A DNA stretch of 12,595 nt, taken from JAXGTD01 sp040775095. Lineage in GTDB: Bacteria; Pseudomonadota; Gammaproteobacteria; Chromatiales; Chromatiaceae. The position numbers and the translations under genes are program-made. The DNA lies in assembly GCA_040775095.1 (NCBI GenBank), contig JAXGTD010000124.1, positions 1 through 12,595 on the forward strand. The letters run 5' to 3'. Below are positions 6,550 to 12,595 of the stretch, one piece after another. Numbering within the stretch: the first letter of the stretch is position 1; the number at the start of each line of letters is the position of its first letter. The notes under the pieces were generated by a model. It saw only the letters and a list, made by a program, of their open reading frames with translations, was not told the DNA's origin and did not search any database.

Positions 6550-7107
6550 ATGAAGATTCGTACGATTTCCACCGGACTTGTGATCGCCGCCCTGCTCGCG
6601 GCGCTGCCCATGACCAGCGCCTGGGCCACCCACAAGAGCGAGGCCCAGCAGATCATCTCGGAGGCCAAGGTGGTGCGCGAGAAGGCGGCCGCCGCGGGCA
6701 TCACATCCACAGACAGCGCGGCGATGATCGCCGAGGCCGAAGAGCTGTTGAATTCGCGCCAGTACACCCGAGCGGCCATGATCGCTGGCTGGGCGATCCG
6801 GCAGGATGAGTTCGCCCTGCAGGCGGCCGCCGGCGGGGCACCGGCCGACGACAAGAGCGCCGTGGCAAAGGCGATGATCGCATCGGCCGAGCAGGCGCAG
6901 GCCAAGGCCGCCGAGGTCGGCGGCGAGTGGCGCGACGTCGGCGAGCTGATCAAAGAGGCGCAGACCCTCTCCAAGGCAGGAGACTTCGACAAGGCGATCG
7001 AGCTGGCGAGCACGGCCAAGTTCCAGAGTGAGCGCGGCTACGAGCAGGCGATGGCCGAGAAGGACGCGGGGTTCCCGCAGTACATGTACCGCGCCATCGC
7101 GAATTGA
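6550..7107 (+). CDS. soxK: SoxK-like SoxXA-binding protein with internal duplication
   Basis: SoxK (SoxXA-binding protein) is a small periplasmic helical protein that binds and stabilises SoxXA in green and purple sulfur bacteria. This 185-residue precursor has a signal peptide of about 26 residues (cleavage near SAWA). The mature part is almost entirely alanine-rich amphipathic helix. Two segments, 35-92 and 109-166, align without gaps at an offset of 74 residues, with about 16 identities in 58. Each has the pattern helix, KAA, loop, (E/S)-x-x-x-(L/I)-I-x-EA, loop, (Y/F)-x-(R/K)-A, helix, so the protein looks like two copies of one domain joined by a linker (AAGGAPADDK). The C-terminus ends PQYMYRAI. 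Identification rests mainly on position between soxA and soxL and on the helical pattern. A general TPR-like protein is the alternative. Confidence 0.8.
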   Translation: MKIRTISTGLVIAALLAALPMTSAWATHKSEAQQIISEAKVVREKAAAAGITSTDSAAMIAEAEELLNSRQYTRAAMIAGWAIRQDEFALQAAAGGAPADDKSAVAKAMIASAEQAQAKAAEVGGEWRDVGELIKEAQTLSKAGDFDKAIELASTAKFQSERGYEQAMAEKDAGFPQYMYRAIAN

Positions 7108-7178
7108 GCGTCGCCGCGTTTGCAGCGCCGGCACCCTACTTGCCCATCGCATCGCCATTTTGAGGAGAACCCGAAAAC

Positions 7179-7853
7179 ATGAAAACCACAGCCATCTTCG
7201 CCGCCCTCGCGCTCGTCGCGGGACTCGGCGCTGCCACCGCGACATCGGCCGCCGAGAACAAGATCACGCCAACGCTCGAGTCCGTCGAGGTCGTCAACAA
7301 CGGCCAGCCGTTCACGATCACCCGCAGCCATGACCGCGACGCCACGCTGCCGGCCATCTTCCAAAAGACCGGGCGGGGCTGCCCGCCCTTCTGCGTGCAG
7401 CCGATGCACCTGATTCCCGGTGTCGATACCGTCGGTGAGCTGGAGGTGTTGGACTACCTGCACCGCATCGCACAGGGCGAGGACGATATCCTGGTGGTCG
7501 ATTCGCGCACGCCCGATTGGGTCATGCGCGGCACCATTCCAGGCTCGGTCAATGTGCCGTGGAACACGATCAATCAGGACAGCGCGGGCACCTTCGAGAC
7601 GCCCGCGGAGGCCGACAGCTTCGTACACATCCTCGCCGACGAGTTTGGCGCCGACCAGGATCCTAAAACGGGGCAGTGGAACTTCAGCAATGCCAAGACC
7701 CTGGTGCTCTTCTGCAACGGCATCTGGTGCCCACAATCGTCCACCAACCTCAAGACGCTGGTCGGGGTCGGCTATCCCGCCCATAAGCTCAAATGGTACC
7801 GCGGCGGCATGCAGGACTGGGTCAGCGTCGGGCTGAGCACCGTCACGCCGTAG
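7179..7853 (+). CDS. soxL: Periplasmic rhodanese-like sulfurtransferase SoxL
   Basis: A 224-residue rhodanese-domain protein with a Sec signal peptide ending near residue 25. The single rhodanese domain covers about residues 85-215. DILVVDSRTPDW (103-114) and GTIPGSVNVPW (118-128) are characteristic. The catalytic cysteine is Cys179 in the loop CNGIWCPQS, which also contains Cys184. A second cysteine pair, Cys68 and Cys72 (GCPPFC), lies before the domain in a PxxFQKTGRG context. The product probably moves sulfane sulfur, for example from SoxYZ or a persulfide to another acceptor, but the donor and acceptor are not known from the sequence. In Allochromatium vinosum the rhodanese gene soxL follows soxK in the same way. 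GAGGAG is nine bases upstream of the ATG, and the operon terminator follows about 35 bp after the stop. Confidence 0.9.
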   Translation: MKTTAIFAALALVAGLGAATATSAAENKITPTLESVEVVNNGQPFTITRSHDRDATLPAIFQKTGRGCPPFCVQPMHLIPGVDTVGELEVLDYLHRIAQGEDDILVVDSRTPDWVMRGTIPGSVNVPWNTINQDSAGTFETPAEADSFVHILADEFGADQDPKTGQWNFSNAKTLVLFCNGIWCPQSSTNLKTLVGVGYPAHKLKWYRGGMQDWVSVGLSTVTP

Positions 7854-7887
7854 CCTCGCGTCACTCGCCACCCCGGGCAGAGACCCC

Positions 7888-7911
7888 AGGGCGCCTTCGG
7901 GCGCCCTTTTT
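7888..7911 (+). terminator. Intrinsic terminator of soxXAKL
   Basis: AGGGCGCC (7888-7895) pairs perfectly with GGCGCCCT (7900-7907) around a TTCG tetraloop. The run of five T bases at 7907-7911 follows. This is a textbook rho-independent terminator, 34 bases after the soxL stop, and it separates the sox unit from ppsA. Confidence 0.95.
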
Positions 7912-8032
7912 CGTGCCACCGTCACCGGCCCCCGAGGTCCACGGATCACCCGGGTTGGCCGGCCATCCATGCCCCCACGACATCCTATTCTCAATATTGA
8001 TGCCCGTAGCAAAACCTTATGCCGGGATAAGC

Positions 8033-8038
8033 TATATT
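8033..8038 (+). promoter_or_regulatory. Candidate -10 element of ppsA
   Basis: TATATT within GATAAGCTATATTGG is the closest match to a sigma-70 -10 box in this region and lies in an A+T-rich patch. The -35 region (about 8010-8015, CAAAAC) is poor. If it is used, the leader is about 185 bases long. Confidence 0.35.
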
Positions 8039-8096
8039 GGGTACTCGCTTGATGGCGCGGGCATCGGGGCGACAGCAGCCCCCGGGGCGTACCGGG

Positions 8097-8115
8097 CCGG
8101 TCCACGGTGGACCGG
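8097..8115 (+). repeat. Palindrome in the ppsA leader
   Basis: CCGGTCCA (8097-8104) and TGGACCGG (8108-8115) are perfect reverse complements around CGG. In RNA this is an 8-bp stem with a 3-base loop. As DNA it could be a dimer-binding operator. Confidence 0.8.
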
Positions 8116-8150
8116 ATCGGCTCCTGACCCAAGCGGTGCGATTCCCGGAT

Positions 8151-8171
8151 CGTGCGTCCATGGCCCGCACG
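8151..8171 (+). repeat. Second hairpin in the ppsA leader
   Basis: CGTGCG (8151-8156) and CGCACG (8166-8171) form a 6-bp stem around a 9-base loop, about 60 bases before the ppsA start codon. Confidence 0.55.
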
Positions 8172-8230
8172 GGAGGCGTTTCACCTCAGCGTTTCCCTGC
8201 CGAGATCACTGACCCCGGAGGCAATTTGTA

Positions 8231-10600
8231 ATGACCGATTACGTGCGCTGGCTCAGCGAGTTGGGGATGGACGACATACCGATCGTCGGCGGCAAGAACG
8301 CCTCGCTGGGGGAGATGATCCAGCACCTGACCAAGGTCGGTGTCCAGGTGCCAGGTGGCTTTGCGACCACGGCGCTCGCCTATCGCGACTTTCTCGCCGA
8401 GAGCGGACTGGACGCGCGCATCGCCGCCGAGCTGGAACGCCTCGATGTCGATGACCTCGCGGCATTGAGCGAGGCCGGCCCGAAGATCCGCGGATGGATC
8501 ATCGAGCAACCGTTTCAGCCCGCGCTGGACGCGGCCATCGAGGCCGCGTACGGCCAACTCATCGAACAGGCCGGAAACGCGGATTGCTCATGGGCCGTGC
8601 GCTCGTCGGCCACCGCCGAGGACCTGCCCGACGCGTCCTTCGCCGGACAGCAGGAGACGTTCCTCAACGTTCATGGGATCGAAAGCATCAAGCGGTCGAT
8701 CAAGGAGGTGTTCGCCTCGCTCTACAACGACCGGGCCATCTCATACCGCGTCCATCAGGGCTTTACGCACGCGGAGGTCGCGCTGTCCGCCGGGATCCAG
8801 CGCATGGTCCGCAGCGATCTGGCCGCCAGCGGCGTCATGTTCACCCTCGACACCGAGTCGGGGTTCCGCGACGCGGTCTTCATCACGGCCAGTTACGGGC
8901 TGGGGGAGATGGTCGTGCAGGGTGCGGTGAATCCCGACGAGTTCTACGTGCACAAGCCAACGCTGGCGGCCGGCCGTCCAGCCATCCTGCGTCGTACAGT
9001 CGGCGACAAGGCGATCCGGAGGGTCTACGCGGAACCCGGATCGGCCGCGCCGGTGAGAACCGAGGAGGTCACCGCACCCGAACGGGTCCTGTTCAGTATC
9101 ACCGATGCCGAGATCGAGGACCTGGCCCGTCAGGCCGTGCTGATCGAGCAGCACTACGGCCGACCGATGGACATCGAGTGGGCCAAGGACGGTATCGACG
9201 GCAGGCTCTACATCGTGCAGGCCCGTCCGGAGACGGTTCAGAGCCGCTCTGGTCAGGTGATCGAGCGCTATCATCTCCGGGCCAAAGGCGAGGTGCTGGC
9301 AACCGGGCGCAGCATTGGCCACCGTATCGGCGCGGGCGCCGCCCGGGTGGTCACATCAATCAAAGACATGGACCAGGTCCGGCCCGGCGACGTGCTGGTT
9401 GCCGACATGACCGATCCGGACTGGGAGCCGATCATGAAGCGCGCCGCGGCGATCGTCACCAACCGCGGTGGGCGTACCTGTCACGCGGCAATCATCGCCC
9501 GCGAGCTCGGCGTCCCCGCGGTAGTGGGCTGCAACGACGCGACCGACCGGATCGCCGACGGTAGCGAGGTCACGGTCTCCTGCGCCGAGGGCGACACCGG
9601 CTTCATCTACGCGGGCAACCTCCCGTTCGAGCACCAGAGCGTCGAGCTCGCCCACATGCCCGAGGTCCCGGTGAAGGTGATGATGAATGTCGGCAACCCC
9701 GAAAGGGCTTTCGCGTTCGCGTCGATCCCCAATGCCGGGATCGGTCTGGCACGCCTGGAGTTCATCATCAACAACGGGATCGGTATCCACCCCAAGGCCC
9801 TGCTGGAGTACGACGAGCTGCCCCCCGGGCTGCGCGAGGAGATCGCCCCGCGCATTGCCGCCTACCCCAGTGCGCGTGCGTTCTACGTCATGCGCCTGGT
9901 CGAGGGTATCTCGACGCTGGCGGCCGCGTTCGCCCCGAATCCCGTCATCGTGCGCATGTCGGACTTCAAGTCCAACGAATACGCCAACCTGATCGCGGGG
10001 GCGCGCTACGAACCCGAGGAAGAGAACCCAATGATCGGGTTTCGCGGCGCCGGACGCTACGTGGCCCCGGATTTCAAGGCCTGTTTCGAGATGGAGTGCG
10101 AGGCACTGCGGTATGTACGCGAGCAGATGGGGCTGACCAATCTGCAGATCATGATCCCGTTCGTGCGCACGCTGCGGCAGGCCCGGGCCGTGACCGAGGC
10201 GCTGGCGACGCAGGGTCTAAGACGCGGCGAGAACGGGCTGAAGCTGATCATGATGTGCGAGATCCCGTCCAATGCCGTGCTCGCGGACGCGTTCCTCGAG
10301 TATTTCGACGGCTTCTCGATCGGGTCGAACGACATGACACAGCTCGCCCTGGGCGTCGACCGTGATTCCAGCCTGGTGGCGGAAGACTTCGACGAACGCG
10401 ACCCGGCCGTGAAGAAGCTGCTCTCGATGGCCATCAAGGCCTGTCGCGCTCAGGGAAAATATGTCGGCATCTGCGGCCAGGGGCCATCCGATCACGCCGA
10501 CTTCGCCGACTGGCTGGTCAAGGAGGGCATCGAGAGCATCTCGCTGAACCCCGACACCGTCATCGACACCTGGCTGTACCTGGCCGAGAGCAGCGCCTGA
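8231..10600 (+). CDS. ppsA: Phosphoenolpyruvate synthase
   Basis: This enzyme converts pyruvate and ATP to phosphoenolpyruvate, AMP and phosphate, the entry to gluconeogenesis in the cytoplasm. The 789-residue protein has the full three-domain order at normal family length. The ATP-binding domain (about 1-340) contains GGKNASLGEM (20-29), AVRSSATAEDLPDASFAGQQ (122-141) and DIEWAKD (314-320). The swivelling phosphohistidine domain contains GGRTCHAAIIARELGVPAVVG (413-433) with catalytic His418. The PEP/pyruvate barrel domain has MIGFRGAGRY (601-610), GSNDMTQLALGVDRDS (698-713) and GICGQGPSD (746-754) with Cys748. It begins with GGAGG nine bases upstream. It is monocistronic in this window, between the sox terminator and the convergent hisA. 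PEP supply for carbon metabolism is the expected role. A pyruvate, phosphate dikinase is excluded by length and domain layout. Confidence 0.98.
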   Translation: MTDYVRWLSELGMDDIPIVGGKNASLGEMIQHLTKVGVQVPGGFATTALAYRDFLAESGLDARIAAELERLDVDDLAALSEAGPKIRGWIIEQPFQPALDAAIEAAYGQLIEQAGNADCSWAVRSSATAEDLPDASFAGQQETFLNVHGIESIKRSIKEVFASLYNDRAISYRVHQGFTHAEVALSAGIQRMVRSDLAASGVMFTLDTESGFRDAVFITASYGLGEMVVQGAVNPDEFYVHKPTLAAGRPAILRRTVGDKAIRRVYAEPGSAAPVRTEEVTAPERVLFSITDAEIEDLARQAVLIEQHYGRPMDIEWAKDGIDGRLYIVQARPETVQSRSGQVIERYHLRAKGEVLATGRSIGHRIGAGAARVVTSIKDMDQVRPGDVLVADMTDPDWEPIMKRAAAIVTNRGGRTCHAAIIARELGVPAVVGCNDATDRIADGSEVTVSCAEGDTGFIYAGNLPFEHQSVELAHMPEVPVKVMMNVGNPERAFAFASIPNAGIGLARLEFIINNGIGIHPKALLEYDELPPGLREEIAPRIAAYPSARAFYVMRLVEGISTLAAAFAPNPVIVRMSDFKSNEYANLIAGARYEPEEENPMIGFRGAGRYVAPDFKACFEMECEALRYVREQMGLTNLQIMIPFVRTLRQARAVTEALATQGLRRGENGLKLIMMCEIPSNAVLADAFLEYFDGFSIGSNDMTQLALGVDRDSSLVAEDFDERDPAVKKLLSMAIKACRAQGKYVGICGQGPSDHADFADWLVKEGIESISLNPDTVIDTWLYLAESSA

Positions 10601-10606
10601 TGGCCG

Positions 10607-10632
10607 GGGTGCGCGCCGACCCGCGCGCCCCC
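10607..10632. terminator. Candidate bidirectional hairpin between ppsA and hisA
   Basis: GCGCGC (10611-10616) pairs with GCGCGC (10623-10628), and after one T/C mismatch GGG pairs with CCC (10607-10609 with 10630-10632). It fills most of the 39-bp gap between two convergent stop codons. No T tract follows, so efficiency is uncertain. Confidence 0.4.
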
Positions 10633-10639
10633 GTCCCGA

Positions 10640-11374
10640 CTAGGTCATCGCGTCCGCGACCTTCTGCCCCGCGGCAAAGTCCAGCGTGCCCTCGTAGATG
10701 GCCCGCCCGGTAATGGCGCCGATGATGCCACTTTCGGCAACCCGGCACAGCGCGCGAACGTCGTCGAGGTCGGTGATGCCGCCAGAGGCGATCACGGGCA
10801 TCGCGAGGGCCTCGGCCAATTGCCGGGTCGCCTCGACGTTGGGACCGGTCATCATGCCGTCACGGCCGATATCGGTATACACGATCGCATCGACGCCGTC
10901 GGACTCGAAGCGTCGCGCCAGCTCCTCGACCCGATGCTCGGTGACGACGGCCCAGCCATTGATGGCCACCTGCCCATCCTTTGCATCGAGCCCGACAATG
11001 ACATTGCCCGGGAACGCGTGGCAGGCACGGGTAACGAACTCTGGCTCCTTGACCGCCTGGGTACCGATGATGCACCAGCGCACCCCCGCGTCGAGATAGG
11101 CGGCCATGGTGCGCTCGTCGCGGATACCACCACCGACCTGAATCGGCAGATCGGGATAGGCCGAGGCGATGGCGCGTACCGCGTCGCCGTTGACCGGCTC
11201 GCCGGCGAAGGCCCCGTTCAGGTCCACCAGATGCAGCCGACGCGCGCCGGCATCGACCCAACGCGCGGCCATCTCGACCGGATCGTCGGAGAACACGGTC
11301 TCGTCCTCCATGCGGCCCTGACGCAGGCGCACGCAGCGGCCGTCTTTGAGATCGATGGCGGGAATCAACAGCAT
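10640..11374 (-). CDS. hisA: ProFAR isomerase HisA
   Basis: HisA isomerises ProFAR to PRFAR in histidine biosynthesis, in the cytoplasm. The 244-residue protein begins MLLIPAIDLKDGRCVRL, the conserved opening strand with catalytic Asp8, and has the second catalytic aspartate at 130 (IVGLDAKDG). Phosphate-binding segments IQVGGGIR (78-85), VYTDIGRDGMMTGPN (165-179) and IASGGI (195-200) complete a TIM barrel of normal length. The frame is open further upstream to 11464, but those residues have no family similarity, and ATG 11374 gives the standard N-terminus. It is preceded by a modest AGAGAG site. It lies 115 bp after hisB. The normal downstream gene hisF is absent, because ppsA converges 39 bp beyond the stop. 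Confidence 0.97.
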   Translation of the reverse strand: MLLIPAIDLKDGRCVRLRQGRMEDETVFSDDPVEMAARWVDAGARRLHLVDLNGAFAGEPVNGDAVRAIASAYPDLPIQVGGGIRDERTMAAYLDAGVRWCIIGTQAVKEPEFVTRACHAFPGNVIVGLDAKDGQVAINGWAVVTEHRVEELARRFESDGVDAIVYTDIGRDGMMTGPNVEATRQLAEALAMPVIASGGITDLDDVRALCRVAESGIIGAITGRAIYEGTLDFAAGQKVADAMT

Positions 11375-11433
11375 GGATTGGGTCTCTCTTCGTCGGAAAC
11401 GACCGCTACCCGCGGCCCTCACACCCCAACCGG

Positions 11434-11475
11434 GTCGGCCGGGTATCGATCGGGATCGGCGCACGCTCGGCCGAC
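11434..11475. repeat. Inverted repeat in the hisB-hisA gap
   Basis: GTCGGCCG (11434-11441) and CGGCCGAC (11468-11475) are perfect reverse complements. Three further inner pairs (two G-T) are possible. The spacer is 26 bases and itself contains an ATCGAT-type palindrome. It could be an RNA-processing or attenuation structure, or the scar of a lost hisH. Confidence 0.4.
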
Positions 11476-11489
11476 AACGGGCGCGTGGG

Positions 11490-12095
11490 TCAGAGCGTGC
11501 CCTTGGTCGACGGCATCATGCCTCCCATGCGCGGATCGGGCTCCACCGCCATGCGCAGGGCGCGACCGAACGCCTTGAAGATGGTCTCGGCCTGGTGGTG
11601 GGCATTCTCACCACGCAGATTGTCGATATGCAGGGTCACCGCGGCGTGGTTTACCAGTCCCTGGAAGAATTCATGGAACAGATCGACGTCGAAGCCGCCG
11701 ATCATGGCGCGGGTGAAGGCACAGGAGAAGGTCAGACCGGGCCGCCCCGACAGATCGATGACCACTCTCGACAGGGCCTCGTCGAGGGGGACGTAGGCGT
11801 GGCCGTAGCGGCGCAGGCCGCGTTTGTCACCCCACGCGCTCGCCAGCGCCTGACCCAGCGTGATGCCGATGTCCTCGACGGTGTGATGCGCGTCGATATG
11901 CAGGTCGCCAACCGCCTCGATCTCGATGTCGATCAGTCCGTGCCGGGCAATCTGGTCGAGCATGTGGTCCAGGAACGGGAGCCCCGTGCTGAGGTTCGAG
12001 CGGCCACCGCCATCGAGGTCGACGACTACCCGGATCTGGGTCTCGAGGGTGTTGCGCTCGATCTGCGCGGTTCGTGGCGCGGTATCTGGATCCAT
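11490..12095 (-). CDS. hisB: Imidazoleglycerol-phosphate dehydratase HisB (monofunctional)
   Basis: HisB dehydrates imidazoleglycerol phosphate to imidazoleacetol phosphate, a manganese-dependent step of histidine synthesis. The 201-residue protein is the stand-alone dehydratase, without the phosphatase domain fused to it in Escherichia coli. Conserved blocks are RNTLETQI (14-21), TGLPFLDHMLDQIARHG (37-53), DAHHTVEDIG (68-77) and NAHHQAETIFKAFGRAL (164-180), where the two histidine pairs and nearby acids bind the metals. The C-terminus PSTKGTL is family-typical. No clear Shine-Dalgarno site precedes ATG 12095, but no better start is available before the conserved region. It is upstream of hisA on the same strand. 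The glutaminase gene hisH, normally next, is missing. Confidence 0.97.
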   Translation of the reverse strand: MDPDTAPRTAQIERNTLETQIRVVVDLDGGGRSNLSTGLPFLDHMLDQIARHGLIDIEIEAVGDLHIDAHHTVEDIGITLGQALASAWGDKRGLRRYGHAYVPLDEALSRVVIDLSGRPGLTFSCAFTRAMIGGFDVDLFHEFFQGLVNHAAVTLHIDNLRGENAHHQAETIFKAFGRALRMAVEPDPRMGGMMPSTKGTL

Positions 12096-12454
12096 CGGCG
12101 TGTTCAGGCGTTGTTTGCGTGGGTAAATGGTCGTTGAGCCGGCATTTAACCACAGCCGCCCGTTCGGCCATAGGGAGAAGGTGGAGTCGAAGTACCCCCC
12201 GTGCCCGCCACGAAGCCCCCGCCAACCGCAAAGCGCCGGTTCCGAATGCTGCCCGAATCCCGCCCATGGAAGGTGTCAACCGGGCTTTCCCGCGCGGCCG
12301 ATGAGTCGCAACAGCCCCTTGGGAGTGCCCGAATCCGGCATCAAACGATGCCGAAAACCGGCAAACCTGGTCCGAGCAAACGGTGGAAAAGGCAGCGATC
12401 CCTGCGGTATCCCTAAACAATCGGTCCGAAAGACAGGGGATTAGAACCTTTCTC
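12096..12454. other. Intergenic region upstream of hisB
   Basis: About 360 bp with no convincing gene. Frames at 12127-12444 and 12201-12416 (plus) are rich in Pro, Arg and Ser without recognisable domains, and a minus-strand frame across 12100-12513 only becomes long by overlapping hisB. A perfect 7-bp stem (CGGCATC 12336-12342, GATGCCG 12347-12353, loop AAAC) is present. The minus-strand TTAAAT about 55 bases before hisB is a weak -10 candidate. No tRNA or known leader peptide for histidine attenuation (a run of His codons) was seen. Confidence 0.5.
12336..12353. repeat. Short perfect hairpin upstream of hisB
   Basis: CGGCATC and GATGCCG form a 7-bp stem with an AAAC loop. No T tract follows on either strand. 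Function is unknown; it could be a regulator-binding dyad or part of a leader. Confidence 0.6.
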
Positions 12455-12595
12455 ATGGACAGGTCTGCCGCTCCCATCCACGACGCTGCCGTCCTCCGTC
12501 GGGGGGCCCCCAAGCCGGCCCCGGCGCCGACCGGGGTCGGCCCCCCGGAGGCGCCCCCCTTCGTGCGGCACCCCCGCCTTGGAGAAGCGCAGTGG
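12455..12595 (+). CDS. Possible N-terminus of an unidentified divergent gene, partial
   Basis: From ATG 12455 a frame is open for 47 codons to the right edge. It begins MDRSAAPIHDAAVLRRGAP and contains a Pro/Ala-rich stretch (KPAPAPTGVGPPEAPP) before VRHPRLGEAQW. Third codon positions are mostly G or C, as in the confirmed genes here, which is the main support. The ribosome site is weak: AGGGGA ends 14 bases before the ATG. An alternative is a GTG start at 12592 in another frame, seven bases after GGAG (12581-12584). In that case 12455-12591 would be leader sequence. It is divergent from hisB. I do not recognise the product, and the segment is too short to assign a family. Confidence 0.35.
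   Translation, partial: MDRSAAPIHDAAVLRRGAPKPAPAPTGVGPPEAPPFVRHPRLGEAQW
12501..12546. repeat. Strong G+C-rich nested hairpin near right edge
   Basis: GCCGGCCCCGG (12514-12524) pairs with CCGGGGTCGGC (12531-12541) with one G-T pair and a 6-base loop. Outer G6 (12501-12506) can pair with the C run at 12541-12546. It lies within the possible coding frame from 12455. If it is instead leader RNA for a GTG start at 12592, it could control that gene. Confidence 0.6.

Larger units (their letters stand above)
7912..8230 (+). other. ppsA upstream and leader region
   Basis: No gene is seen in the 319 bp between the sox terminator and ppsA. An A+T-richer patch at about 7981-8040 contains the best -10 candidate. 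The following roughly 190 bases hold several palindromes, including 8097-8115 and 8151-8171, and end in GGAGG nine bases before the ppsA ATG. No known riboswitch was recognised. The usual divergent partner gene for the PEP synthase regulatory protein is absent. Confidence 0.5.

Noticed and set aside
6208..7245. Minus-strand frame of 345 codons opposite soxA and soxK
   Set aside because: It lies fully antisense to well-identified genes and shows no domain.
7038..8132. Minus-strand frame of 364 codons opposite soxL and the ppsA leader
   Set aside because: It is antisense to soxL with its rhodanese motifs and crosses the intrinsic terminator. Its composition is that of a G+C-rich shadow frame.
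8494..9564. Plus-strand frame of 356 codons inside ppsA
   Set aside because: It is a shifted frame within ppsA. The ppsA frame carries all conserved motifs, while this one is rich in Arg and Gly with no motif.
12127..12444. Plus-strand frames upstream of hisB (12127-12444 and 12201-12416)
   Set aside because: They lack ribosome sites and recognisable domains and contain low-complexity Pro/Arg/Ser composition. The region is better read as intergenic.
12096..12454. Histidine-attenuator leader peptide for hisB
   Set aside because: No short frame with a run of His codons followed by a terminator was seen on the minus strand.
11827..12513. Minus-strand frame of 228 codons covering the hisB 5' region and upstream DNA
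   Set aside because: Its second half is a frame shadow of hisB, and the upstream part shows no conserved segment or ribosome site.

Overview
The window is G+C-rich, compactly coding bacterial chromosome. It most likely comes from a sulfur-oxidizing gammaproteobacterium of the purple sulfur or Ectothiorhodospiraceae/Chromatiales type. The main evidence is a thiosulfate-oxidation (Sox) locus in the soxB / soxX-soxA-soxK-soxL arrangement described for Allochromatium vinosum, with no soxYZ or soxCD in view. The taxonomic call is an inference from gene content and order. No rRNA, tRNA, CRISPR array, insertion sequence or phage gene was found.

Layout. (1) Positions 1-1631, minus strand: a two-gene unit of an M48-type zinc metalloprotease lipoprotein followed by a lipocalin-like AttH/CrtC-family protein that runs off the left edge. 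(2) Positions 1998-2928, plus strand: a small DUF3775 protein and an unrecognised putative lipoprotein whose C-terminus is three near-identical heptads. (3) Positions 2966-4753, minus strand: soxB, with a Tat signal. (4) Positions 4754-5176: a 423-bp divergent intergenic region with a perfect 15-bp inverted repeat and two copies of a promoter-like motif. (5) Positions 5177-7853, plus strand: soxX, soxA, soxK and the rhodanese gene soxL, closed by a clear intrinsic terminator at 7888-7911. (6) Positions 8231-10600, plus strand: phosphoenolpyruvate synthase (ppsA) behind a hairpin-rich leader. (7) Positions 12095-10640, minus strand: hisB then hisA, with no hisH between them and no hisF after them. 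(8) Positions 12096-12595: mostly non-coding, with a possible start of a divergent gene near the right edge.

How the genes work together. SoxXA, stabilised by SoxK, would oxidatively couple thiosulfate to the SoxYZ carrier, which must be encoded elsewhere. SoxB would hydrolyse off sulfate. Without SoxCD, the remaining sulfane sulfur would be handed on, in such organisms typically to sulfur globules, with SoxL as a plausible periplasmic sulfurtransferase. PpsA supplies phosphoenolpyruvate for gluconeogenesis, which would suit an autotroph. HisB and HisA are histidine biosynthesis steps with no evident link to Sox. The most notable features are the internally duplicated SoxK, the strong palindrome between the divergent sox units, the truncated his gene order and the structured ppsA leader.
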